Shown in pieces: positions 1 to 7,771 of a DNA stretch of 9,365 nt. Location of the stretch: positions 1 to 9,365 of the forward strand of contig JAACDV010000003.1 in the NCBI GenBank assembly GCA_009936825.1. The letters run 5' to 3'. The position numbers were made by a program, and so were the translations under genes. The notes below the pieces were generated by a model that was not told the origin of the DNA, did not search any database, and saw nothing but the letters and a program-made list of their open reading frames with translations. This stretch comes from Bacteroidota bacterium (GTDB lineage: Bacteria > Pseudomonadota > Alphaproteobacteria > Puniceispirillales > Puniceispirillaceae). Every line of letters starts with the position of its first letter. The stretch's first letter is position 1.

Positions 1-46
1 GCGCCCCTAAACTCTCGCAGAGCGCCCCTAAACTCTCGCAGAGCGC
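1..46. repeat. 21-bp tandem repeat over the gor stop codon
   Basis: Two perfect 21-bp units (1-21 and 22-42) are followed by the first four bases of a third. On the minus strand each unit carries the codons for Ser-Ala-Arg-Val plus a TAG stop, so the last codons and stop of gor have been duplicated in tandem beyond the gene's end. The unit is seven codons long, and the second copy would stay in frame. The array starts at base 1, so further copies may lie outside the window. Confidence 0.9.
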
Positions 47-1452
47 ATGGTCACGAATTCTTCAGCCGCTGTTGGGTGAATGCCAATCGTTGCGTCGAAA
101 TCAGCTTTTGTTGCACCGGCCATGATCGCAACCCCGATGCCTTGCATGATTTCACCAGCGTCCGGGCCCAGCATATGCGCGCCCACCACAATGTCGCTTG
201 CGGTATCAACAATCAGCTTCATGAAGGTCTTTTCTGACCTGCCGGAAATGGTGTTTTTCATCGCGTTAAACTGGCTCGTATAAACCGTTATTTCTGTATA
301 TTTTTCAGCTGCTTGCTCTTCACTCAAGCCAACCGATCCAATTGGCGGTTGCGAGAAAACTGCGGATGGCACATTCGCATGACTGACTTGGCGGGGCCGG
401 CTGGCGTAGGTCGTGTCGGCAAAAGCATGACCTTCGGCAATGGCAACCGGCGTGAGATTAATCCGGTCGGTCACATCACCAACAGCAAAGATCGACGGAA
501 CCGATGTTTGCGAATTTGCATCGACCAAAATTTCACCGCGCTTGCCAACAGTCACCCCGGCACTGTCCAGACCCAGACCGGCGGTATTTGGCGCGCGCCC
601 GGTGGCGGCCATAACTTGATCAACGGTGATCGTGCTACCATCGCTCAAACAGACCTTGTGCTGCCGACCTGCGCCTGAACTTTTATCTGCGCCTGAACTT
701 TTATCTGCGCCTGAGCTTTTATCTTCGCCTAAGCTTTTATCTGGCGTCTGAACGCTGTCGATCGTGCAACTAGGGTGTAAAATGATACCGCGTCCCGCCA
801 ATGCCTCAGCACTTTGGCGGCGGATGTCTTCATCAAACCCGCGAAGCGGCAGATCACTGCGATAAATCAGATGTGTTTCTGCGCCAAACCCATTGAAAAT
901 ACTGGCAAACTCAACCGCGATATAGCCGCCACCAAAGATCGCAATCTTTGCCGGCATCTCAGCCAAATCTAGCGCTTCATTTGAGGTTATGGCGACCTCG
1001 CTCAAGCCCGGAATTTCGGGGGTGTGCGGCAGGCCTCCGGTGGCGATCAAAATACGCTCGGCGGTGATGTCACGCGCGCCAACGCGAACCTGATTGGACC
1101 CGGTAATAACGCCGTATCCGGCAATCAGGTCGGCTCCTGCATTTGTCAGCAGTGAGCGATAAATTTTCTCCAGCCGGTCTAGTTCTGCATTTTTCTTGGC
1201 GATCAACCCGCCCCAATCATGCCCATCAACCGAAACTTGCCAGCCATACCCGGCCGCATCCGCCGCATCAGCCGAAAAGCTGGAGCCATACATCAGCAGT
1301 TTTTTGGGAACGCAGCCCCGAATGACACACGTTCCACCCGGGCGATCAGCCTCAATCACGGCAACGCGCGCGCCGTGTCCCGCCGATATACGCGCCGCAC
1401 GAACGCCGCCTGATCCAGCACCAATAACAATAAGATCGTAATCATAAGTCAT
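28..1452 (-). CDS. gor: Glutathione-disulfide reductase (NADPH)
   Basis: Cytoplasmic FAD flavoenzyme that reduces glutathione disulfide with NADPH to maintain thiol redox balance. The 474 residues show, in order: the FAD-binding GAGSGG fingerprint (about 11-16), the redox-active Cys42/Cys47 pair in GTCVIRGCVPKK, the NADPH-binding GGGY-E fingerprint (174-181), Arg198 and Arg204 at the positions expected for NADPH over NADH, ATGRAPNT, AVGDV, and the C-terminal His459-Pro-Thr...Glu464 catalytic motif. The Arg pair and active site favour glutathione reductase over dihydrolipoamide or mercuric reductase. I chose the ATG at 1452, which puts the FAD motif at the usual distance and has GGAAAG ten bases upstream. 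A TTG at 1470 would add six residues. Unusual feature: four tandem copies of a DKSSGA-like hexapeptide at about 238-261. The gene follows the 147-residue gene on the same strand after a 132-bp gap with no clear promoter or terminator. Confidence 0.95.
   Translation of the reverse strand: MTYDYDLIVIGAGSGGVRAARISAGHGARVAVIEADRPGGTCVIRGCVPKKLLMYGSSFSADAADAAGYGWQVSVDGHDWGGLIAKKNAELDRLEKIYRSLLTNAGADLIAGYGVITGSNQVRVGARDITAERILIATGGLPHTPEIPGLSEVAITSNEALDLAEMPAKIAIFGGGYIAVEFASIFNGFGAETHLIYRSDLPLRGFDEDIRRQSAEALAGRGIILHPSCTIDSVQTPDKSLGEDKSSGADKSSGADKSSGAGRQHKVCLSDGSTITVDQVMAATGRAPNTAGLGLDSAGVTVGKRGEILVDANSQTSVPSIFAVGDVTDRINLTPVAIAEGHAFADTTYASRPRQVSHANVPSAVFSQPPIGSVGLSEEQAAEKYTEITVYTSQFNAMKNTISGRSEKTFMKLIVDTASDIVVGAHMLGPDAGEIMQGIGVAIMAGATKADFDATIGIHPTAAEEFVTMRSARV
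671..742 (-). repeat. 18-bp in-frame tandem repeat inside gor
   Basis: Four contiguous 18-bp units (671-688, 689-706, 707-724, 725-742). The first two are identical, the third differs by one base and the fourth by three. They encode DKSLGE, DKSSGA, DKSSGA, DKSSGA, a charged and small-residue stretch after the NADPH-binding motif and just before the strand leading to the ATGRAPNT motif. The period is six codons, so the reading frame is kept. The segment looks like an expanded surface loop; glutathione reductases usually have only a short turn here. Confidence 0.95.
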
Positions 1453-1584
1453 GTCTAAACTGCTTTCCAAATTGGCAGATGAAGACCTTAACCTAATGGA
1501 CCGAGGGCGTTATGCAATAGCGCGTTCTATTCTGGCGAGACCAAGTTATGATATTTTTAGGCGACCATGCCCAAGCAACCAAGG

Positions 1585-2028
1585 TTAAGCCACGTCGCGG
1601 TCATCGGCAAACGGTGCCCCCGGCAGCCCGATGCAGCGTTTTGCCAGCAATGCTGACGCAAGCGCGGCAAAATCCATCATTTCATGCGCGATACTCTCAG
1701 CCGTCGCATTCTCAATTGATGCATAGCGATACACCGTTACTGTCGCCTCACCCGAACAAACGCCGTGAGATAGCATGGTATTGGCAATGGTGTCTTCCAG
1801 CAAAAGCATGGTGATAAAAGGTGTCCGCAAAGGCCCCGACCCATCGCGCGCCGTCGTTGCATAGACAAGCGCCCGCTTGTCTGACTCTAAAAGTTCAAGC
1901 TGGACAATCGGGCCAGCCTCGGTGTCAGCCATCCAGCGTCTACGAGCAAGCTCAGTTACCTTATGCGGCATGCTTGACGGCGGAGTTTTAACAAGTTCGT
2001 TCATCACGGCTTTAATCGCTTTATGCAT
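1585..2028 (-). CDS. Hypothetical protein, 147 residues
   Basis: I do not recognise this protein. The frame is open for 167 codons from a TTG at 2088, but the better start is the ATG at 2028. A GGAG Shine-Dalgarno (2036-2039) lies seven bases upstream of it, and the residues before it look like leader. The product has no signal peptide and no clear membrane helix. It opens with a Lys-rich amphipathic stretch (MHKAIKAVMNELVK), has a mixed middle (RRRWMADTEAG, then LELLESDKRALVYATT), and ends with an Ala-rich segment with one Cys near the C-terminus and an acidic end (DDRDVA). It is presumably a soluble cytoplasmic protein. It lies upstream of gor on the same strand with a 132-bp gap, so co-transcription is possible but unproven. 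The steady third-position GC and good ribosome binding site make it a real gene. Confidence 0.75.
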   Translation of the reverse strand: MHKAIKAVMNELVKTPPSSMPHKVTELARRRWMADTEAGPIVQLELLESDKRALVYATTARDGSGPLRTPFITMLLLEDTIANTMLSHGVCSGEATVTVYRYASIENATAESIAHEMMDFAALASALLAKRCIGLPGAPFADDRDVA

Positions 2029-2035
2029 AAAAAGG

Positions 2036-2039
2036 CTCC
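2036..2039 (-). promoter_or_regulatory. Ribosome binding site fixing the start of the 147-residue gene
   Basis: GGAG on the minus strand, seven bases before the ATG at 2028. The upstream in-frame starts (TTG at 2088, ATG at 2070) have no comparable site, so this decides the start. Confidence 0.6.
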
Positions 2040-2189
2040 GGGGAATTGAGGGTGCCGCATTGCCCTTCATGCGCGGCTTATAACGCAATTGTTACCATGT
2101 ATTAATCTATTGTTAATCATATAATTTACAATAACTTAGAAATCTATTCAGGGGCATTATCCAGATGAATAGGAAACAAGGGTGCATAA

Positions 2190-2223
2190 GGGTTTCAACC
2201 CCTCGCCAGCCCCCGATAAGGGG
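2190..2223. other. Two adjacent small hairpins
   Basis: The first inverted repeat is GGGTT-TC-AACCC (2190-2201, or a four-base loop with a shorter stem). The second is CCCC-GATAA-GGGG (2211-2223). Neither is followed directly by a T-tract on either strand, so a terminator call is not supported. They could be RNA structure in a long leader or chance. Confidence 0.35.
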
Positions 2224-2286
2224 CACCAGATTTGCCAAAGTGATTTTTTGTGTGGGGGGTTAACAGGAAAATTTGGTTTGAAAGCC

Positions 2287-2331
2287 AATCTTGATTCGCC
2301 GCTAATCTTGATTTGCCACCTTTGATTCGCT
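2287..2331. repeat. Degenerate 17-bp tandem repeat
   Basis: Two 17-bp units (2287-2303, 2304-2320) share AATCTTGATT-GCC. A shorter third copy with TTGATTCGCT runs to 2331. The array overlaps the candidate promoter of the downstream gene. Confidence 0.6.
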
Positions 2332-2340
2332 AGGGATAAT
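2313..2340 (+). promoter_or_regulatory. Candidate sigma-70 promoter for acetoacetate-CoA ligase
   Basis: TTGCCA (2313-2318, five of six matches to TTGACA), a 16-bp spacer and GATAAT (2335-2340, five of six matches to TATAAT). It would give a leader of about 90 bases containing the 23-bp repeat array. It is the best rightward promoter match I found in the spacer. Confidence 0.4.
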
Positions 2341-2351
2341 GCAATCAAAAC

Positions 2352-2421
2352 TGATCCATCCCTATTTATATTTTTTGATCCACCCTATTTTTATTCGCTG
2401 ATCCACCCTATTTCTATTAGC
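2352..2421. repeat. 23-bp tandem repeat in the leader of acetoacetate-CoA ligase
   Basis: Three units: 2352-2375 (24 bp, diverged), 2376-2398 and 2399-2421 (23 bp each, two mismatches between them). Each starts TGATCCA-CCCTATTT and a fourth TGA follows. The array ends 17 bp before the start codon, so it lies in the 5' untranslated region if the promoter at 2313-2340 is used. Confidence 0.85.
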
Positions 2422-2438
2422 TGACATCGAGCACCCTC

Positions 2439-4427
<1,989 letters not shown>

Positions 4428-4431
4428 TTGC

Positions 4432-4451
4432 CCGCCGTAGTCCACCGGCGG
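4432..4451. terminator. Weak stem-loop between convergent genes
   Basis: CCGCCG (4432-4437) pairs with CGGCGG (4446-4451) around an eight-base loop, just past the ligase stop codon and just before the end of the convergent gene. Neither strand has a following T-run, so any terminator role is tentative. Confidence 0.3.
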
Positions 4452-4453
4452 CG

Positions 4454-4984
4454 CTAGCTTTGGCGGATGAGGGTTTGTACTGCGCTGCTGTTGGCGAATT
4501 GCTTTCGCATCCGTTTGAACATTGGCAATGCCATCATTAACTGTGTCGTGTCCGCCTGTTTCAGCGACGCTTCATCCGTCAAATCTTCGACCATTGCCGG
4601 TGCGCATAGATGCACGAGATAAGTATGCTGCGCGCCGACACGCGCCGCCTGCACGGAAAATTTCGCTTTTGATCCAACCGGCCATTTCTCCCGCAAAATG
4701 GTCAAAACGGCAAAATTGGCGTCCCTTCCCAGCTTGGTGCCATCTTGATGATCATCGATGATGGTCTTTGCAATCGCGTTCATTGCCGAAATATAGTCAG
4801 GATCAGCGCTGAGTGCCTCACCCCGGCCTTGATCCAGCCAGTGACCAAGCAGATTAACCCTGTCACCAGCGTCCAAGCCCATCAGCTTTGGATGCGCCGC
4901 CCCGATTTCAGCCCCGGTAAAATCCGTTGGATCAATATCAACGATATCGGTTTCGCCCATTAGGCGGATCAGAGTTGCGGCCAT
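4454..4984 (-). CDS. Hypothetical protein, 176 residues
   Basis: I do not recognise a family. The product is soluble, with no signal peptide and no hydrophobic helix. It begins MAATLIRLMGETDIVDIDPTDF, an acidic N-terminal part. A central acidic helix (DPDYISAMNAIAKTIIDDHQDG) follows, then ILREKWPVGSKAKFSVQAARVGAQHTYLVHLCAPAM, which looks like a beta-rich core. The C-terminus is basic and Met-rich (LPMFKRMRKQF). The start is the ATG at 4984, supported by AGGT (4990-4993) five bases upstream. It is convergent with the ligase gene and separated from the next minus-strand gene, the DMT exporter, by 212 bp of repeat-rich DNA, so it probably has its own promoter. Length, codon use and ribosome binding site support a real gene; function unknown. 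Confidence 0.75.
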   Translation of the reverse strand: MAATLIRLMGETDIVDIDPTDFTGAEIGAAHPKLMGLDAGDRVNLLGHWLDQGRGEALSADPDYISAMNAIAKTIIDDHQDGTKLGRDANFAVLTILREKWPVGSKAKFSVQAARVGAQHTYLVHLCAPAMVEDLTDEASLKQADTTQLMMALPMFKRMRKQFANSSAVQTLIRQS

Positions 4985-5096
4985 GTTTTACCTGCGTTCA
5001 AAAGCGGCTGGTGATTGTTGTGCAGCGCGCGCGCTACCTCTTCCAGAGTTTTAGGTCAGCCCCCCGATATTGGCAAGAAGTCATAATTTTCCCCCA

Positions 5097-5152
5097 GGTA
5101 ATTTAGCCCGGGTAATTTAGCCCGGGTAATTTGGCCCGGGTAATTTGGCCCG
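5097..5152. repeat. 14-bp tandem repeat carrying CCCGGG palindromes
   Basis: Four units of GGTAATTTAGCCCG (5097-5110, 5111-5124) or GGTAATTTGGCCCG (5125-5138, 5139-5152). Copies 1-2 are identical and so are 3-4, which suggests a two-step duplication. Each junction creates the six-base palindrome CCCGGG. The array lies between two minus-strand genes, downstream of the exporter and upstream of the 176-residue gene. The period is not a multiple of three and no gene covers it. Confidence 0.95.
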
Positions 5153-5157
5153 TCTAT

Positions 5158-5201
5158 TTTGGCGCCTATCTCATTTAAGTTTGGAGCCTATCTCAATCAG
5201 G
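5158..5201. repeat. 22-bp tandem duplication over the exporter stop codon
   Basis: Unit 1 (5158-5179) and unit 2 (5180-5201) share TTTGG-GCCTATCTCA-T with a few mismatches. Unit 2 contains the TGA stop of the minus-strand exporter (5197-5199). Unit 1 is therefore a downstream copy of the gene's end, as at the end of gor. Confidence 0.8.
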
Positions 5202-6114
5202 TTCCGGCATCGGTGATCTCGCGGGCGCGGCGTGAACGGACAAAATCCCGCCACGCAATCACCACGCAACTGATAATCACGATGCCGCCGCCAGCAATCT
5301 CGGTTGGTGATAAAATCTCGTTGAACATCAAAAACGCCACCAACGCAGCAAGCGGAATTTGCAGATAGCGCAAGGTTGAAATCACCACCGCATCGGAAAA
5401 GCGAAACGCCGTCGTCATCGACGCCTGCAAACAGGACGCAACCACCCCCAGCGCAACCAAAATAACAAGCTGGTCACGCGTTACATGAAAAAGCTGATCC
5501 GGATGCAGCGCGACAATTCCAATCATCAAAATCATCCCGACCCCGTTATACCAAACCGCAACGCTGAGCGGATGGTCGCTTTTGCCAAGCCTGCGCAACA
5601 AGATTGTCAGAATCGCGGCGGCAACCGCGCCCACCAGCCCATAGATGACATTCACTGAAAACCCACCATCAAACGGATTGGTAAGCAGAACAATTCCAAG
5701 CATCCCGACGATAACGGCAGTCCACCGATAGCGCCCGATTAACTCACCAAGAAGCATTGGCGAGAGAACCGTCACGAAAATCACCGAACTCTGACCAAGC
5801 GCGGTTGCCTGACCCAACGGCAACAACCGCACCGAAGTAAACCAGCAAGCCATCGCAAAACAGCCAATAATTATGCGAACAGCCAGCGTGCCCTTTTGGT
5901 TGATTTGCAGAAAATGACGCCCCCTAAAGGCAAACCCCAGAATAACCAGAAGCGGAACCGAAAAAATAAACCGATACATCAGCACCGCCAAAAGGGAGAG
6001 ATCATCACCAATCATCTTGACGATCAGACCGGTGCCAACCCCGCAGCAAGCCGCCAAAAGCGTTAAGAAAATACCAATAGTGGATCGGGAAAAAAGCAAC
6101 TCGGTCTCTCGCAA
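5197..6114 (-). CDS. EamA/DMT-superfamily inner-membrane transporter
   Basis: Integral membrane protein of the drug/metabolite transporter superfamily with two EamA repeats. Hydropathy by eye gives ten helices (about 12-33, 40-60, 77-94, 104-123, 131-147, 155-173, 185-203, 215-235, 241-263, 271-288), the standard DMT plan. Family-typical stretches are SPMLLGELIGRYRW at the end of the first repeat and FNEILSPTEIAGGGIVI at the end of the second. Length (about 305) is normal. Such proteins export or import small metabolites; the substrate cannot be read from sequence. The start is uncertain because no ATG lies near the N-terminus. TTG at 6114 gives 305 residues, while TTG at 6099 has GAGAG six bases upstream and gives 300. 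The C-terminus is basic (RSRRAREI), consistent with a cytoplasmic end. The gene is divergent from cytochrome c'. Confidence 0.9.
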   Translation of the reverse strand: MRETELLFSRSTIGIFLTLLAACCGVGTGLIVKMIGDDLSLLAVLMYRFIFSVPLLVILGFAFRGRHFLQINQKGTLAVRIIIGCFAMACWFTSVRLLPLGQATALGQSSVIFVTVLSPMLLGELIGRYRWTAVIVGMLGIVLLTNPFDGGFSVNVIYGLVGAVAAAILTILLRRLGKSDHPLSVAVWYNGVGMILMIGIVALHPDQLFHVTRDQLVILVALGVVASCLQASMTTAFRFSDAVVISTLRYLQIPLAALVAFLMFNEILSPTEIAGGGIVIISCVVIAWRDFVRSRRAREITDAGT

Positions 6115-6169
6115 AAATTAAGCCCGCCGGATATTAATCCCTAGCCATGGCCGGTAAGAGAGTACGAGC

Positions 6170-6239
6170 AGATGAAGTATTTTGCATACTAATTTCTGAA
6201 ACCAGATGAAATGTCGTTTGCATATCTGCGCTTCAGAAT
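6170..6239. repeat. Degenerate direct repeat upstream of cytochrome c'
   Basis: AGATGAA followed by TTTGCATA occurs twice (from 6170 and from 6204), with TTTGCATA copies 36 bp apart (6181-6188, 6217-6224). The intervening sequence is poorly conserved. The position in a divergent spacer fits a regulatory duplication, but the evidence is slight. The rest of the 212-bp spacer is AT-rich with no clear consensus promoter. Confidence 0.35.
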
Positions 6240-6314
6240 AGGTGGCAGCAAAAAACAGAATATGCTAAAAAACTAAATCCAAATCGCATATTTCGTTTCA
6301 TCGGCCGTAACGCT

Positions 6315-6319
6315 AGGAG
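6315..6319 (+). promoter_or_regulatory. Ribosome binding site of cytochrome c'
   Basis: AGGAG seven bases before the ATG at 6327, one of the strongest sites in the window. It fixes the start despite the unusually long N-terminal region of the signal peptide. Confidence 0.75.
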
Positions 6320-6326
6320 CTCATTC

Positions 6327-6809
6327 ATGTTGAAATCCACTCCCGACCATAATCCTGAATTGAAATTAGGGGCAAAGTTCGGATCAACCGTAAGTGCCGC
6401 ACTTATTACGGCCGCGATTTTGATTGGGACAGGTCTGCCAGCACTTGCCGGAGTGATCGAAGACCGCAAGGCAAATTTTAAGGCCAACAACGGCCATATG
6501 CGGGCAATTGGCAGCGCAATTGGTAGCGGTGATTTTGACCTGATCAAATCCAGAGCGGGTAAGATTGCCGAATGGGCCGCGGTCATGCCCGACTATTTTC
6601 CCGAAGGAAGTCTGGGCAGTGACAGCAGTGCCAAGCCTGAAATCTGGGAGGCCTTTGACGAGTTCAAAGCCGCAGCCCAAGATAATCACGACGCCGCAAT
6701 GGCAGTGATTGCTGCAGCCGAAGCCAAAAACGGGGACGATGTGGGCGCCGCGCTGCAAGCCCTTGGCGCAAGTTGCAAAGCATGTCACCAGAAGTTCAAA
6801 GGCTGGTAG
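6327..6809 (+). CDS. Cytochrome c' (class II c-type cytochrome), periplasmic
   Basis: Periplasmic haem protein with a four-helix-bundle fold. The haem-binding motif Cys150-Lys-Ala-Cys153-His154 sits at the extreme C-terminus, the hallmark of class II, followed by QKFKGW. A Sec signal peptide is visible: a long polar N-region (1-20), a hydrophobic core (STVSAALITAAILIGTGL) and an Ala39-Leu-Ala41 cleavage site. This leaves a mature chain of about 119 residues, near the family norm of 125-130. The start of the mature chain (VIEDRKANFKANNGHMRAI) fits the usual RxxxMK-type helix A, with Met57 where this family often has its methionine. Cytochromes c' bind NO and CO and are linked to nitrosative stress defence or electron transfer. 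The gene converges on a cytochrome b561 gene 84 bp away, a common genomic partner. Confidence 0.93.
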   Translation: MLKSTPDHNPELKLGAKFGSTVSAALITAAILIGTGLPALAGVIEDRKANFKANNGHMRAIGSAIGSGDFDLIKSRAGKIAEWAAVMPDYFPEGSLGSDSSAKPEIWEAFDEFKAAAQDNHDAAMAVIAAAEAKNGDDVGAALQALGASCKACHQKFKGW

Positions 6810-6834
6810 TGATCATGGACAAGATAATTGGATA

Positions 6835-6843
6835 CCCCCCCCC
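6835..6843. other. C9 homopolymer between convergent cytochrome genes
   Basis: Nine consecutive cytosines lie in the 84-bp gap between the cytochrome c' and cytochrome b561 stop codons. A wide inverted repeat (TAGTCT 6851-6856 with AGACTA 6891-6896) is also present, but its 34-base loop makes a terminator unlikely. The tract is outside both reading frames. Confidence 0.8.
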
Positions 6844-6893
6844 TGCAGGATAGTCTGGTTTCGGGATAATCTCGTTGCTGTCTGGCTTTGAGA

Positions 6894-7595
6894 CTACCAA
6901 GCGGGACGCAGCAAGGGGATACTATGCGTGGCAAGTTGAAACGCCGCCATCAGGCAAATGCCAAAGACTAGGCGGGCTGTGCTGATACCGCCATCCTTGC
7001 CAATAATTTTATCCGGCGCATCGGTTGCCCGTCCGGTAACCATCGCTTTGGTCAGATTGATCTTCTTGCGGAATTTATAATACAGAATCGCCGCCAGATG
7101 CAGCACAATAAGAACAATCAAAATCGGCTTGGCGTTGTGATGAAGGGTGCTGATAAATTTAGTCGATTGCGGCACCAAATGCGCCAACGGTCCATCGAAC
7201 AGAATACCGTCATTCGAGAACATTCCCGAACTGGACATGAACGCCGCAATCGCCAGTAGCGCCAGCACCGACAGCGCGGCAATCGGGCTATGTCCGGCAG
7301 AGCGAACCTGACCCCCATCATCGTCATTCTTGGCAGCGCGCAACCAGCGCAAAAGTGCTAGCGGCGAGACGATAAAATTCAAAAAACGCGCATAATAACC
7401 GCCAGAAAAGCCCCAGATAATCCTAACACCCATCAGCCCCAAGACGGTCAGACCTGCGCGCTCATGCAAATCCATCCGATTATTTTCTACAGCGATAATT
7501 GCCCCAATCACCGCCAGAACCAGCCCCCAATGAAACATTCGCAAAGGCAAGTCCCAGACCAGCAATCCGGGCTGCTTATCTTTTTGATCCTGCAT
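6894..7595 (-). CDS. Cytochrome b561-type membrane cytochrome b
   Basis: Inner-membrane di-haem b-type cytochrome of the bacterial b561 / Ni-hydrogenase cytochrome b family (about 233 residues). It would pass electrons between the quinone pool and a periplasmic c-type cytochrome. Typical motifs are VWDLPLRMFHW at the first helix, LHERAGLTVLGLMGVRIIWGFSG, and the GHSP-AALSVLALL motif before the third helix. The last part is LHHNAKPILIVLIVLHLAAILYYKF. Candidate haem ligands are His22, His44, His152/153 and His166. A C-terminal hydrophobic stretch follows (ARLVFGICLMAAF). I chose the second of two adjacent ATGs (7595) because GGAG (7602-7605) lies six bases upstream. A GTG at 7649 would add 18 residues. 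It is convergent with cytochrome c', its likely partner. The spacer upstream (7596-7771) also holds the start region of alkA. Confidence 0.9.
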   Translation of the reverse strand: MQDQKDKQPGLLVWDLPLRMFHWGLVLAVIGAIIAVENNRMDLHERAGLTVLGLMGVRIIWGFSGGYYARFLNFIVSPLALLRWLRAAKNDDDGGQVRSAGHSPIAALSVLALLAIAAFMSSSGMFSNDGILFDGPLAHLVPQSTKFISTLHHNAKPILIVLIVLHLAAILYYKFRKKINLTKAMVTGRATDAPDKIIGKDGGISTARLVFGICLMAAFQLATHSIPLLRPAW

Positions 7596-7601
7596 CATTT
7601 T

Positions 7602-7605
7602 CTCC
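7602..7605 (-). promoter_or_regulatory. Ribosome binding site of cytochrome b561
   Basis: GGAG lies six bases before the second ATG (7595) and only three before the first (7598), so it favours the second ATG and rejects the upstream GTG. Confidence 0.55.
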
Positions 7606-7771
7606 AGAAAATTCAGATGGTTGAAGGGCATGGTAGTGACGATGAGCACCCAAGTACCATCATATCATTTCGATGCGTTAATTTGTAGTTAAATCTAGAT
7701 AACTTATTAGAGAAATCAAAACCCATACAAGTCGATTTTGTAAATTTTCTTTACCCTGCTATCGTTCCCCT

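Larger units (their letters stand above)
2029..2438. other. 410-bp divergent intergenic region
   Basis: No convincing gene lies here; a 63-codon minus-strand frame (2157-2348) has no family resemblance. From left to right it holds an AT-rich stretch (about 2080-2160) suited to a promoter for the leftward 147-residue gene, with only weak -35/-10 matches. Two small hairpins (2190-2223) and a G6 run (about 2255) follow. Then come a degenerate 17-bp repeat, a candidate rightward promoter and a 23-bp repeat in the leader of the acetoacetate-CoA ligase gene. Confidence 0.6.

Noticed and set aside
313..678. 121-codon plus-strand frame opposite gor
   Set aside because: Antisense to conserved glutathione reductase sequence and ends inside the 18-bp repeat; a shadow.
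1453..1584. Promoter or terminator between the 147-residue gene and gor
   Set aside because: Only weak hexamer matches and no stable hairpin with a T-run were found, so neither is claimed.
2157..2348. 63-codon minus-strand frame in the large spacer
   Set aside because: No ribosome binding site, no family resemblance, and it runs through the degenerate repeat and the hairpins; best read as non-coding.
6233..6586. 117-codon minus-strand frame across the start of cytochrome c'
   Set aside because: It is antisense to a well-supported haem protein with a strong ribosome binding site and signal peptide; a composition shadow.
6851..6896. Terminator hairpin between the cytochrome genes
   Set aside because: The six-base stem encloses a 34-base loop and has no T-tract, so a functional terminator is unlikely.
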